From NCBI RefSeq assembly GCF_002250565.1, contig NZ_NMVJ01000009.1:1-64000 (forward strand): a DNA stretch of 64,000 nucleotides, given 5' to 3'. Positions within the stretch are counted from its first letter, which is position 1, and every line of letters begins with the position of its first letter. The DNA is from Parenemella sanctibonifatiensis. GTDB lineage: Bacteria; Actinomycetota; Actinomycetes; Propionibacteriales; Propionibacteriaceae. The notes beneath the pieces are model-generated. The model did not search any database and was not told the origin of the DNA. It saw nothing but the letters and a program-made list of their open reading frames with translations. Position numbers and translations under genes: made by a program. Positions 1 to 6,542 of this stretch are shown one piece after another.

Positions 1-333
1 GAAAGCTCCGCCGCCGGCGCTGCTGGCCCTGACGAGTTGATCCGAATGCGTCACTACACCTCCGTCTCGCGGGCGCCCCAGATTATGTCGGACCAGATTC
101 TCCACGGCCGTGACCAAGGCAGGGTCTTTATGGAAGATGCAAGACGGAAGGTGCTCTCTCCACGCGAGGCGGAGAGCCTGTACCAGCTCGGGCGGGGACG
201 AGGTCGCGCTGTAATCGAGTTCGATGTTCAGCGCTCGGCGGTGTATGAGGGGAAGAACAGCCGGACCGGTGAACCGGAGTGGGTGTCTCGAGCCAGGAGC
301 ATCGTCATATACAACCTTGAGAGGATTCGATGA
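1..333 (+). CDS. Polymorphic toxin, C-terminal ADP-ribosyltransferase-like tip (5' end outside window)
   Basis: The frame is open from base 1, so this is the last 110 residues of a longer protein. After a short Ala/Gly linker come RMRHYTS, then VFMEDARRKVLSPREAE and GRGRAVIEFDV. The H-Y-T motif near the start of the domain, the PLS/LSP-R-x-A-E stretch and GRGR-x-x-(I/V)-E-F-D resemble, from memory, the TreTu group of ADP-ribosyltransferase toxin tips found at the C-termini of secreted polymorphic toxins. Such tips transfer ADP-ribose from NAD to a target in a competitor cell. The stop codon overlaps the next start (ATGA), as expected for a toxin coupled to its immunity gene. Delivery and repeat domains would lie upstream of the window. 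The toxin reading is fairly safe; the exact family is moderate. Confidence 0.6.
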   Translation, partial: ESSAAGAAGPDELIRMRHYTSVSRAPQIMSDQILHGRDQGRVFMEDARRKVLSPREAESLYQLGRGRGRAVIEFDVQRSAVYEGKNSRTGEPEWVSRARSIVIYNLERIR

Positions 334-2183
334 GCGCGCGTGGCATACCGGTGTTGTGGCGGGCAGTCCTGGCCGCGAGCCGCTTCTTCAATGAGCTGGT
401 TCTGGCAGTTGATCGGTTGGATGTGCTTGATTACTCCGATGCCGAGAGTGAGTTGAATCTTTTCCTGTATGTCCATCCGCGGGGCGGCGGGGCGGCTGAG
501 CGGCTGGCTGTGGCACAGGAGCAGTGGCGCCGCTCGGTTCAGCAAGCCATCGGGCAGGATTTCGGGGACGGCTGGGATCGGGGCCTTCCCCGGTCGGGCG
601 GCGAGTGGGAGGCGCCGTTGGCCGCCGAGTATGCGGGTGAGGATCGGCGTTGGTGGGTTGGTGGGGTGCCGTTGGCGGGTGGTGGCGCGGATGGTGCGTT
701 GGTGGGTCGGTTGCGGGGTGCGTTGGGTGAGTGTGGTCATTTGGCGGGTTACGTGTTGGATCATGCCGGGGTTGGTCGTGTTGTCGGGTTGAGGACCGGG
801 GATCCGGTTGCTGAACTGATGGAGTTGGTTCCTGGTGGTGTGGGGCGGTGGTATGTGGAGACGCCGCTGGCGGGCCGGGTTCCCGAGTTTGAGGTGGTGG
901 GGTGCGGTAGCGATCGGTTGGCGACGTTCGCGGTTCCCGGGCCTGCCGGTGAGTTGGAGAGTTTTCTGCGTTCGTCGCGTCCTGAGGTGATCGCGGCTGA
1001 GTCCGATGCGTTGGGCCCGGGGCGGATTCGTGAGGGCTGGGCGGATCGCGGCTATGCGTTGGTGTTGGTGGAACCGGTTGAGGGTCCTGTGGTTGATCTC
1101 ATCAATCCGTTGTTCGGTCTCAACGATGGCACGTTGAGGATTGCTGCGGTTGCGACCCTTGATGATCACCCAACCCTGTGGACTCGGCTACCTGACCATC
1201 ACGGCGATGCAGGTATCACCCGCAACGAAGGGGTGATTCGGTTGACCGGGAGAGGCTCGCTCGGCGCGGGTACACCCAAGCCGCCGCAGTCACCGACGGC
1301 GCAGCCACGTGCCGAAGGCCACGAGCCGGTGGTGCAGCTGCCGTACGCGACTGTGTTGGGCGTCCAGCGCACCTTGGCCGAGCTTGCGGCGGCATTCGAG
1401 GACGTCGTCGAGACTGGGGTGCCCGAGGGCGGCCGCATGCGACGGTTCGCTCGCTACCTTCGATTTCTCGGGGGTGCAGGTTTGGTCCGTGCGGGCTGGG
1501 CGCGTTGCGTTCTCGATGCCTGTATCGAGGATGAGTTGGGAGTCGATGGCCTTGAGCGCTGGGTGGGCGGGATTCAGGAGTGGACTCGTTCACCTCGCGA
1601 CATCATGCTTCTCGAGTATGCGGGTGAGGATCGGCGTTGGTGGGTTGGTGGGGTGCCGTTGGCGGGTGGTGGCGCGGATGGTGCGTTGGTGGGTCGGTTG
1701 CGGGGTGCGTTGGGTGAGTGTGGTCATTTGGCGGGTTACGTGTTGGATCATGCCGGGGTTGGTCGTGTTGTCGGGTTGAGGACCGGGGATCCGGTTGCTG
1801 AACTGATGGAGTTGGTTCCTGGTGGTGTGGGGCGGTGGTATGTGGAGACGCCGCTGGCGGGCCGGGTTCCCGAGTTTGAGGTGGTGGGGTGCGGTAGCGA
1901 TCGGTTGGCGACGTTCGCGGTTCCCGGGCCTGCCGGTGAGTTGGAGAGTTTTCTGCGTTCGTCGCGTCCTGAGGTGATCGCGGCTGAGTCCGATGCGTTG
2001 GGCCCGGGGCGGATTCGTGAGGGCTGGGCGGATCGCGGCTATGCGTTGGTGTTGGTGGAACCGGTTGAGGGTCCTGTGGTTGATCTCATCAACCCGTTGT
2101 TCGGTCTCAGTGATGGCACGTTGAGGATTGCTGCGGTTGCGACCCTTGACGATCGCCCAACCCTGTGGATTGGGGCAACGTGA
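330..2183 (+). CDS. Immunity-like protein with two tandem modules
   Basis: This 617-residue protein belongs to no family I recognise. It starts with ATG inside the toxin stop (ATGA), with GAGAGG seven bases upstream, so it is translationally coupled and is probably the immunity protein. It consists of two full units: an N-terminal helical half (about residues 1-99 and 335-428, similar but diverged) followed by a C-terminal half (residues 100-284 and 429-613) that is almost identical between units. Landmarks are DRRWWVGGV, WYVETPLAGR, DRGYALVLVEP and DLINPLFGL. Residues 290-330 are a Pro/Gly-rich joint that looks like read-through of a former spacer. No signal peptide or membrane segment is seen. 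Codons end mostly in G or T, unlike the C-ending codons of the core genes, which suggests transfer. A diverged single-unit homologue lies at 3646-4512. Confidence 0.65.
   Translation: MSARGIPVLWRAVLAASRFFNELVLAVDRLDVLDYSDAESELNLFLYVHPRGGGAAERLAVAQEQWRRSVQQAIGQDFGDGWDRGLPRSGGEWEAPLAAEYAGEDRRWWVGGVPLAGGGADGALVGRLRGALGECGHLAGYVLDHAGVGRVVGLRTGDPVAELMELVPGGVGRWYVETPLAGRVPEFEVVGCGSDRLATFAVPGPAGELESFLRSSRPEVIAAESDALGPGRIREGWADRGYALVLVEPVEGPVVDLINPLFGLNDGTLRIAAVATLDDHPTLWTRLPDHHGDAGITRNEGVIRLTGRGSLGAGTPKPPQSPTAQPRAEGHEPVVQLPYATVLGVQRTLAELAAAFEDVVETGVPEGGRMRRFARYLRFLGGAGLVRAGWARCVLDACIEDELGVDGLERWVGGIQEWTRSPRDIMLLEYAGEDRRWWVGGVPLAGGGADGALVGRLRGALGECGHLAGYVLDHAGVGRVVGLRTGDPVAELMELVPGGVGRWYVETPLAGRVPEFEVVGCGSDRLATFAVPGPAGELESFLRSSRPEVIAAESDALGPGRIREGWADRGYALVLVEPVEGPVVDLINPLFGLSDGTLRIAAVATLDDRPTLWIGAT
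627..1182 (+). repeat. 556-bp direct repeat, copy 1
   Basis: First copy of a 556-bp segment repeated in frame 987 bp (329 codons) downstream. By eye there are five mismatches, all in the last 80 bp (AAT/AAC, AAC/AGT, GAT/GAC, CAC/CGC). It encodes the C-terminal half of the immunity-like module. Confidence 0.97.
1614..2169 (+). repeat. 556-bp direct repeat, copy 2
   Basis: Second copy, 99% identical to the one at 627-1182 and in the same reading frame. The flanks are unrelated at DNA level: the N-terminal halves before each copy match only at protein level. This fits recent gene conversion or a cassette duplication rather than an old tandem duplication. Confidence 0.97.
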
Positions 2184-2228
2184 CCCGGCTCACCCACCAC
2201 TGTCGCCGGCGCCATCATCAGGCTCGCT

Positions 2229-2468
2229 GTGAACCTCGCCGAGATCTTGGAGACTCTCGCTTGGGCCAGGGCCTCTCGCGCGCACGGCTTCCGAACTGCG
2301 GCCGTGCACACCGTCCTTCATACGGGCTGGGTCGGCGAGGGGTGGCGGCCTGGTGACTTCCGGCTGCCCGAGGACACCGCTATGACTGACAGCCTGGACG
2401 CGTGGGCTCAGCACTGCACCATCGCCCAGCACATCACCCTGGCCGACCACCAGCCCGTGGAGCCCTGA
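2229..2468 (+). CDS. Small hypothetical protein in the toxin locus
   Basis: A 79-residue soluble protein from a GTG start, family not recognised. It has a helical N-terminal part (NLAEILETLAWARASRA) and a middle with tryptophans (GWVGEGWRPGDFRLPED). Its TGA stop shares a base with the next ATG (TGATG), so the two genes are probably translated together. The 45-bp gap after the immunity-like gene has no clear ribosome site, so the start is uncertain. Position inside the toxin/immunity block suggests a part of that system, or the remains of another toxin-immunity cassette. Confidence 0.4.
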   Translation: MNLAEILETLAWARASRAHGFRTAAVHTVLHTGWVGEGWRPGDFRLPEDTAMTDSLDAWAQHCTIAQHITLADHQPVEP

Positions 2469-3010
2469 TGTCCGGCCGCTTCATGTCTGAGTTCACGGCT
2501 GGTGTTGCGGACATGTCCGCGGGCGCTGACCACGCCTTCTTGGCCGAGGGGGCCGGGGCGAGGTCGACTTTCGTCGTGGTCGAACCCTGGGGCGCGCAGA
2601 GCTGGTCCGCAACCTTCGCGGCACCCGATCCGGGGCGACGGGCGCTCAGCGCATTGCTGGGTACCCCCAACCCCACCGGTCTTTGTGTCGTCGAGCGCGG
2701 TACAGCCTTCTTGGGTGATGTGCTCAATCCTGCGAGTTTCGAGGCGGTCCCGACCATGGGCCCAGTCGTGGCTGCGGAGGAGCTTGAGGAGGAACGGGTG
2801 CTGTTGCTCGTGGGGCCGTGGACGATCACCGCGGTCAGTTCCGCAGGAGTGCTCTGGGAGACTCGTCGTCTCGCCATCGACGGATTACGCGTCGCCGAGG
2901 CGAGCGGTGGCTGGGTCAGAGGCGCCTCCGATCCCGACGACGGCGAACCACGCGAGTTTGCGGTGGAACTGGCTACTGGCCAAGTTGCTGGTGGTGCAAC
3001 GATTGCTTGA
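2468..3010 (+). CDS. Hypothetical protein, possible second immunity-type protein
   Basis: A 180-residue cytoplasmic protein whose ATG overlaps the preceding stop. The C-terminal half has the pattern 'LVGPWTITAVS..G.LWE..RLAIDGLRV' and ends 'EPREFAVELATGQVAGG'. That pattern is like a scattered group of uncharacterised beta-rich proteins seen near secreted toxins and in myxobacteria and planctomycetes (recalled, not searched). An in-frame start 66 bases earlier exists, but the overlap with the upstream gene favours the one given. Function unknown; role in the toxin locus is inferred only from position. Confidence 0.5.
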   Translation: MSGRFMSEFTAGVADMSAGADHAFLAEGAGARSTFVVVEPWGAQSWSATFAAPDPGRRALSALLGTPNPTGLCVVERGTAFLGDVLNPASFEAVPTMGPVVAAEELEEERVLLLVGPWTITAVSSAGVLWETRRLAIDGLRVAEASGGWVRGASDPDDGEPREFAVELATGQVAGGATIA

Positions 3011-3022
3011 TCGTCGCGCTGA

Positions 3023-3080
3023 GCTGAACCGTCTGTAAGTCTTCGTGGTGGCCTGAACCGCCTGAAAGCGTCGTGGGGTG
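3023..3080 (+). repeat. Imperfect 29-bp tandem repeat
   Basis: Two adjacent copies of a unit beginning (G/C)CTGAACCG(T/C)CTG and ending TCGTGG-GTG. It lies between the hypothetical pair and the transposase relic and may mark an old insertion boundary. Confidence 0.6.
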
Positions 3081-3174
3081 ACCCGGTTCCAGGACATCGG
3101 TTAAGAGGCTTGTCGGGCCGCTGTGGTGTCCGGGACGCGTTGGGTATGAGGGTCGGGCCCATTGGGGGCGACGC

Positions 3175-3300
3175 ATGGATCAACTGCTGACAGATCCGAA
3201 GAACCGTGGGATTCTCGAGGCGTGCATCGTGTCGGCTTGATGGGACTTCCGGAGGCGATCAACGCCGTCGGGGCCCGGGGCGCTGGTGCAGACCTGTGGT
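3175..3300 (+). pseudogene. IS256 (mutator)-family transposase fragment
   Basis: Three landmarks of IS256-type transposases appear in the right order and roughly the right spacing, but in three different frames: TDPKNRG...CIV from base 3190, GLPEAINAV from 3243 and VQTC from 3286. The canonical block reads roughly KNRGV..VLIVCCDGL.GLPEAI......VQTCVVH. Between the first two landmarks 44 bases are present where about 51 are expected, and one extra base lies before VQTC. An in-frame TGA is at 3238. This is a decayed internal piece with no terminal repeats visible, and it shows that an insertion sequence once sat in the toxin/immunity block. Confidence 0.65.
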
Positions 3301-3325
3301 GCTGCGTCGGATCTGTGTGCAGACG

Positions 3326-3607
3326 ATGAGGTTGATACAGCGCCTGTCTGACTGGGTGAACCGAAACTCGGGAGTGCTAAAGCTCGCCGGCGATGTCACC
3401 TTTCGTTTGAACCGCACTGACAAGCCCGCAGCGCATCTGCTCATCAAAGGCGCCAAGGAGGCCGAATTGATCCTCTGGGAGTCTGGAGAGATGGAGGTCT
3501 GGGTTTACCCAATGTCATACGAGGAGCATCACCGGATCGGTGATGCCGACGCGTTGGAGCGCATACTGTCAGATTTTCTCGATCGCGTCGGACGCTCGGG
3601 TCGGTGA
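3326..3607 (+). CDS. TriTu-like immunity protein
   Basis: A 93-residue cytoplasmic protein. The core 'KPAAHLLIKG..EAELILWESGEMEVWV' followed by 'EEHHRIGDADALERILSDFL' resembles the TriTu immunity family, in which a short protein with a conserved (I/L)-(T/I)-(V/L)-W-E-S-G strand protects against TreTu ADP-ribosyltransferase toxins (family pattern recalled from memory). The toxin tip at the window start looks TreTu-like, so this may be its cognate antidote, now 3 kb away with other genes and an IS256 relic in between. The reading frame is open further upstream, but the extra 40 residues are transposase debris. ATG at 3326 gives the usual family length. The stop overlaps a possible GTG of the next gene (GTGA). 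Confidence 0.55.
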   Translation: MRLIQRLSDWVNRNSGVLKLAGDVTFRLNRTDKPAAHLLIKGAKEAELILWESGEMEVWVYPMSYEEHHRIGDADALERILSDFLDRVGRSGR

Positions 3608-3645
3608 CATATGATCTGTGGTATTTGGCTGGAAAGAGTTCGCTG

Positions 3646-4512
3646 ATGATGAACGATGATAAACAGTGCTTGGAACATGGGTTTGCGCCGGAAGTGCTCC
3701 GTGTTCTCGAGGAAGTGGTTACGAACGTCCATGCCATAGCCGACGACCGACGAACGGACGCCGAAATTGGCGCGGACCTCGTCAACTACCTCTACTTCTG
3801 GGGTGGCGGTGCTCTCGAGCGACTTGCTAACGCGCGCAAATCCTTGACGGAGGCCGCTGAGGACGTGCTGGGGGAAGATCAGGTTGTCGCGCTGTTGTCG
3901 GGTGTGCCCCGTTGGTCTCCGAAGCTCCGCGAAGCGTATGCCGTAGAGAGGGCTCGCTCAGGGGCGAGGTGGTGGCGGCAGGGGGTTGGGTTGCCAGTCG
4001 ATGCTGATGACAATCCTAGAAATGGGGGATCTCTTGCCTCCTACCTCCATGACCGCACAAGTGGGCTGTGGAAACGGGTCGAAGCATCGGATCCAATAGG
4101 TGCGGCGGTGGCGCCGCTTGTCGGTCGATCAGGAAGGATCGTCCTGGAGACGCCGCTTGCTGTGATCCCGTGGGGTGCTGACTTCGTCGGTTGTGGGGGC
4201 GAAATCATCTATACCTGCACGACGGATCGTGATCCTTCGATTGTCGTCGACGACGTGCGTGCGGCGGCTCCGGACGCGATGGTGCGGCGACTTGCGGAGG
4301 GAGGATGGGAGGAGATCTACTCCGGTGAGTTCGTGATCGAGAACTGGGATGACCGTGCGTACGCGCTGGTTGGAGTTAGGCCGGCTGTCGGGCCATCTGT
4401 AGAGATGATCAACCCACTCTTCGGGCTCGAGGACGGGAGTCTGGAACTCGCTGGCGGGGTGATCATTAGCGGCGCCGGCGTCTGGAGCCTGCAACAGAAC
4501 GGCGATCAGTAA
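3646..4512 (+). CDS. Immunity-like protein, diverged single-module homologue of the 330-2183 gene
   Basis: A 288-residue protein that aligns over its whole length with each module of the duplicated protein near the window start. Matching landmarks: 'GGGALERLA.A' with 'GGGAAERLAVA', GARWWRQGVGLP with DRRWWVGGVPLA, 'IVLETPLA' with 'WYVETPLA', DDRAYALVGV with ADRGYALVLV, and EMINPLFGLEDGSLELA with DLINPLFGLNDGTLRIA. ATG at 3646 is preceded by GGAAAGAG at a good distance; GTG at 3604, overlapping the previous stop, is the alternative and would add 14 residues. No signal or membrane segment. The family is unknown. Its placement at the end of the toxin block suggests an orphan immunity gene kept after loss of its toxin. 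Confidence 0.6.
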   Translation: MMNDDKQCLEHGFAPEVLRVLEEVVTNVHAIADDRRTDAEIGADLVNYLYFWGGGALERLANARKSLTEAAEDVLGEDQVVALLSGVPRWSPKLREAYAVERARSGARWWRQGVGLPVDADDNPRNGGSLASYLHDRTSGLWKRVEASDPIGAAVAPLVGRSGRIVLETPLAVIPWGADFVGCGGEIIYTCTTDRDPSIVVDDVRAAAPDAMVRRLAEGGWEEIYSGEFVIENWDDRAYALVGVRPAVGPSVEMINPLFGLEDGSLELAGGVIISGAGVWSLQQNGDQ

Positions 4513-4640
4513 AGAATGCCGGCGCGGTCGATGCCATCGACGCCGACAAGACGCCTCGACCCTCGGAGACGCACAGCGGGTCCCCGGGTGAGCTGGCTGC
4601 TGTAAACACGTTCGCTCATCACCGGGCGTGGCGCTGACGG

Positions 4641-4710
4641 AACCTCAACATGTTGAGGTTGTGGCCGAATCGGCGATTTCGGGGCGCAGAGGCTCAACAT
4701 GTTGAGGTCA
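4641..4710. repeat. Dispersed palindromic repeat family 1, copy 1
   Basis: Two copies of CTCAACATGTTGAG (4644-4657 and 4693-4706) flank an inner GGCCGAATCGGC. The first is part of a perfect 20-bp palindrome at 4641-4660. The same arrangement with almost the same spacing recurs at 8302-8366. This is the main content of the 319-bp gap 4513-4831. Confidence 0.85.
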
Positions 4711-4819
4711 ACCCGGGCGGGAGTTGCTTCGCTGGTCCCCATACGCCGGGGGCAGCGGGACAGGCACAACATTGGAAGAATGCTCGATTGGGCGATGACG
4801 AACGGCGACGGCGGGCGTC

Positions 4820-4825
4820 TAGCAT
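4820..4825 (+). promoter_or_regulatory. -10 box, probable leaderless start
   Basis: TAGCAT ends six bases before the ATG of the phosphotransferase gene and no Shine-Dalgarno is seen, so the mRNA probably begins at the start codon. Confidence 0.45.
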
Positions 4826-4831
4826 TCGGCC

Positions 4832-5734
4832 ATGGCTGTGATCGATGCGAATGAGCTGTTCAGTGCCCTCGGATTGGCCGCGGCTGAAGGTGCCGACCTG
4901 CCCGAGGGCGGCATGTCAGGAGCAACGCTGCTCGAGGGGCTTACGACGAGCGGTGCCCCTGTGATCGTGAAGGTCATCGAGCTCTCGAGTCCCGACCAAG
5001 CAGGGCAGGGCAGGCGAGAGCTGTTCGCGTACACGGAGCTCTCGAGACGGATCGCGATCCCGTCGCCTCGCATGGTGGCTGCACACGAAACTGAGGATTG
5101 GATCGCCATCGCACTCGAGCGGCACGAACCTGCGGAGCCAGCGCAAGCATGGACAACGGCGCAGTGGACCGACCTCGCAGGACTGCTTGGGCGAATGCAC
5201 AGGACTTCGCGAGGCGTCAGGAGTGTCACACCACCCCTGGATCTCCAGCGCCGACACGAGCGGGACGGTCCTGACTCGTTCGCGCGCCGACTGTGGAGCG
5301 CGCCGGACGACGAGAATCGACTGAAGCGAGTTGCGGACGACCTCACTCATCTGCGAGCGGCCGTGGACGAGAGTCCACACTCATTCGTCCACGGTGATTG
5401 CCACCTTGGAAACGTCGTTCGCACCTCGACGGGTCGGCCGTTGTTGGTCGATTGGGCATCCGCCCGCGTCGGCCCCTCGGTCGGCGACATCTCCTTCGCC
5501 CTCACACGAGCAGCCGCGTCAGCCGACACAGTCCCTCGCCACCCGGCCATGGACGCGTACAGTTCGGCCGCCGGTGTCGACGCGGATCAGACCCGTCGGG
5601 CAGCGACGGCGCACCAGCTGTTGATTCTCGTTGAGCAGTACCCGGAGTTTGCTGACTTCCTTGCACCCCGGGATGTTGATCGTCTTCGTCGGACATTCGA
5701 TGCGCTCCTGCGCGAGTGGGTAGGTAGGTCATGA
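4832..5734 (+). CDS. Aminoglycoside phosphotransferase/choline kinase-like phosphotransferase
   Basis: A 300-residue protein-kinase-fold small-molecule phosphotransferase. The catalytic Brenner motif HGDCHLGNV is at about residue 187 and the metal-binding VDWASA at about 205; an N-lobe strand with 'VIVKVIEL' supplies the nucleotide lysine. The family transfers the ATP gamma-phosphate to a hydroxyl of an antibiotic, sugar or amino alcohol; the substrate cannot be told here and nothing ties it to a specific resistance enzyme. It is the first gene of a two-gene operon: its stop overlaps the start of the RibD-like reductase (ATGA). The start is supported by the -10 box six bases upstream. Confidence 0.85.
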   Translation: MAVIDANELFSALGLAAAEGADLPEGGMSGATLLEGLTTSGAPVIVKVIELSSPDQAGQGRRELFAYTELSRRIAIPSPRMVAAHETEDWIAIALERHEPAEPAQAWTTAQWTDLAGLLGRMHRTSRGVRSVTPPLDLQRRHERDGPDSFARRLWSAPDDENRLKRVADDLTHLRAAVDESPHSFVHGDCHLGNVVRTSTGRPLLVDWASARVGPSVGDISFALTRAAASADTVPRHPAMDAYSSAAGVDADQTRRAATAHQLLILVEQYPEFADFLAPRDVDRLRRTFDALLREWVGRS

Positions 5735-6501
5735 GTACCCCCGCCGTTGTCCTCACGCCGATCGCGTCCATCGATGGACGCATAACCCCTGGCGCAGGAG
5801 GCCCGCTCCTGGCTGCTGGGGTATCGAAGCGGTGGGAATCGCTGTGGGCGAGGGACACTGTGGACCTTGTGCAACAGCGGTCGGACTACCTCGTGGATCG
5901 CTTCTCCCCGCGAGTCACCCTCGAAGGGGCCGACAGCTTCATCACGAGCTCAGCACCGACCCGTCCGAGCAAGGTTGATGGATCATGGCCCCGACCTCCT
6001 GCGCAGTGTCTTCGGGGAGAGGCCGAGTCGTTGCTCGCAGTCACGGACTCTCGTGGACGAGTGGAATGGACTCACCAGCAAAAGGGCCGGACAGAGCTGG
6101 TGGTCTTGATCGCCGAGTCCACACCCATCGACTACGTGCGTGCGCTCTACGACCGAGAGATCTCATATCTGACTATCGGAAGATCCCAAGTCGACCTTCG
6201 GCGAGCTGTACGGGAGCTCGCGGCCCTTACCGGAACCACAACCATCATTGGGGCCGGCGGGGGCCACCTCAACGGCGCGCTCTGCAGGGCAGGCTTGGTT
6301 TCCGAACTGCATCTCATCACTTTCCCCTCGGTGGTCGGTGTCGTCGGCAGCACCTCGTTCCTAGAAGGGGCCGAACAGCCAATCGGAACCGTGACACGAC
6401 TGGGAGAGATCCACGGGTCACACGGGTCGACATGGACTCAGTATGCGATGACACGCCCGTACAGTAAGCGCCACCTCAACGTCACTCATGTGTTGCACTG
6501 A
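5731..6501 (+). CDS. RibD C-terminal/dihydrofolate-reductase-like protein
   Basis: A 256-residue protein with the reductase half of RibD only; no deaminase domain. It opens with 'VVLTPIASIDGRI', the usual first strand of the family, and the C-terminal part has 'IIGAGGGHLNGALCRAGLVSELHL' followed by 'FPSVVG', matching the 'GGp.Lng.ll.aGLvDElhl...P.l.G' signature of NADPH-dependent pyrimidine reductases. The middle (residues 40-130) is atypical. Stand-alone members are widespread in actinobacteria with unknown substrates, so a role in riboflavin synthesis should not be assumed. Translation is coupled to the phosphotransferase through ATGA. Confidence 0.75.
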   Translation: MSTPAVVLTPIASIDGRITPGAGGPLLAAGVSKRWESLWARDTVDLVQQRSDYLVDRFSPRVTLEGADSFITSSAPTRPSKVDGSWPRPPAQCLRGEAESLLAVTDSRGRVEWTHQQKGRTELVVLIAESTPIDYVRALYDREISYLTIGRSQVDLRRAVRELAALTGTTTIIGAGGGHLNGALCRAGLVSELHLITFPSVVGVVGSTSFLEGAEQPIGTVTRLGEIHGSHGSTWTQYAMTRPYSKRHLNVTHVLH

Positions 6502-6542
6502 GTTCCACTAATCGCCCGCGAGGGGCTGTCAGGTGATCGGGC

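Noticed and set aside
4832-5734. Calling the phosphotransferase an antibiotic-resistance gene
   Set aside because: Only the general Brenner and metal motifs are seen; the fold is shared with choline, homoserine and sugar kinases.
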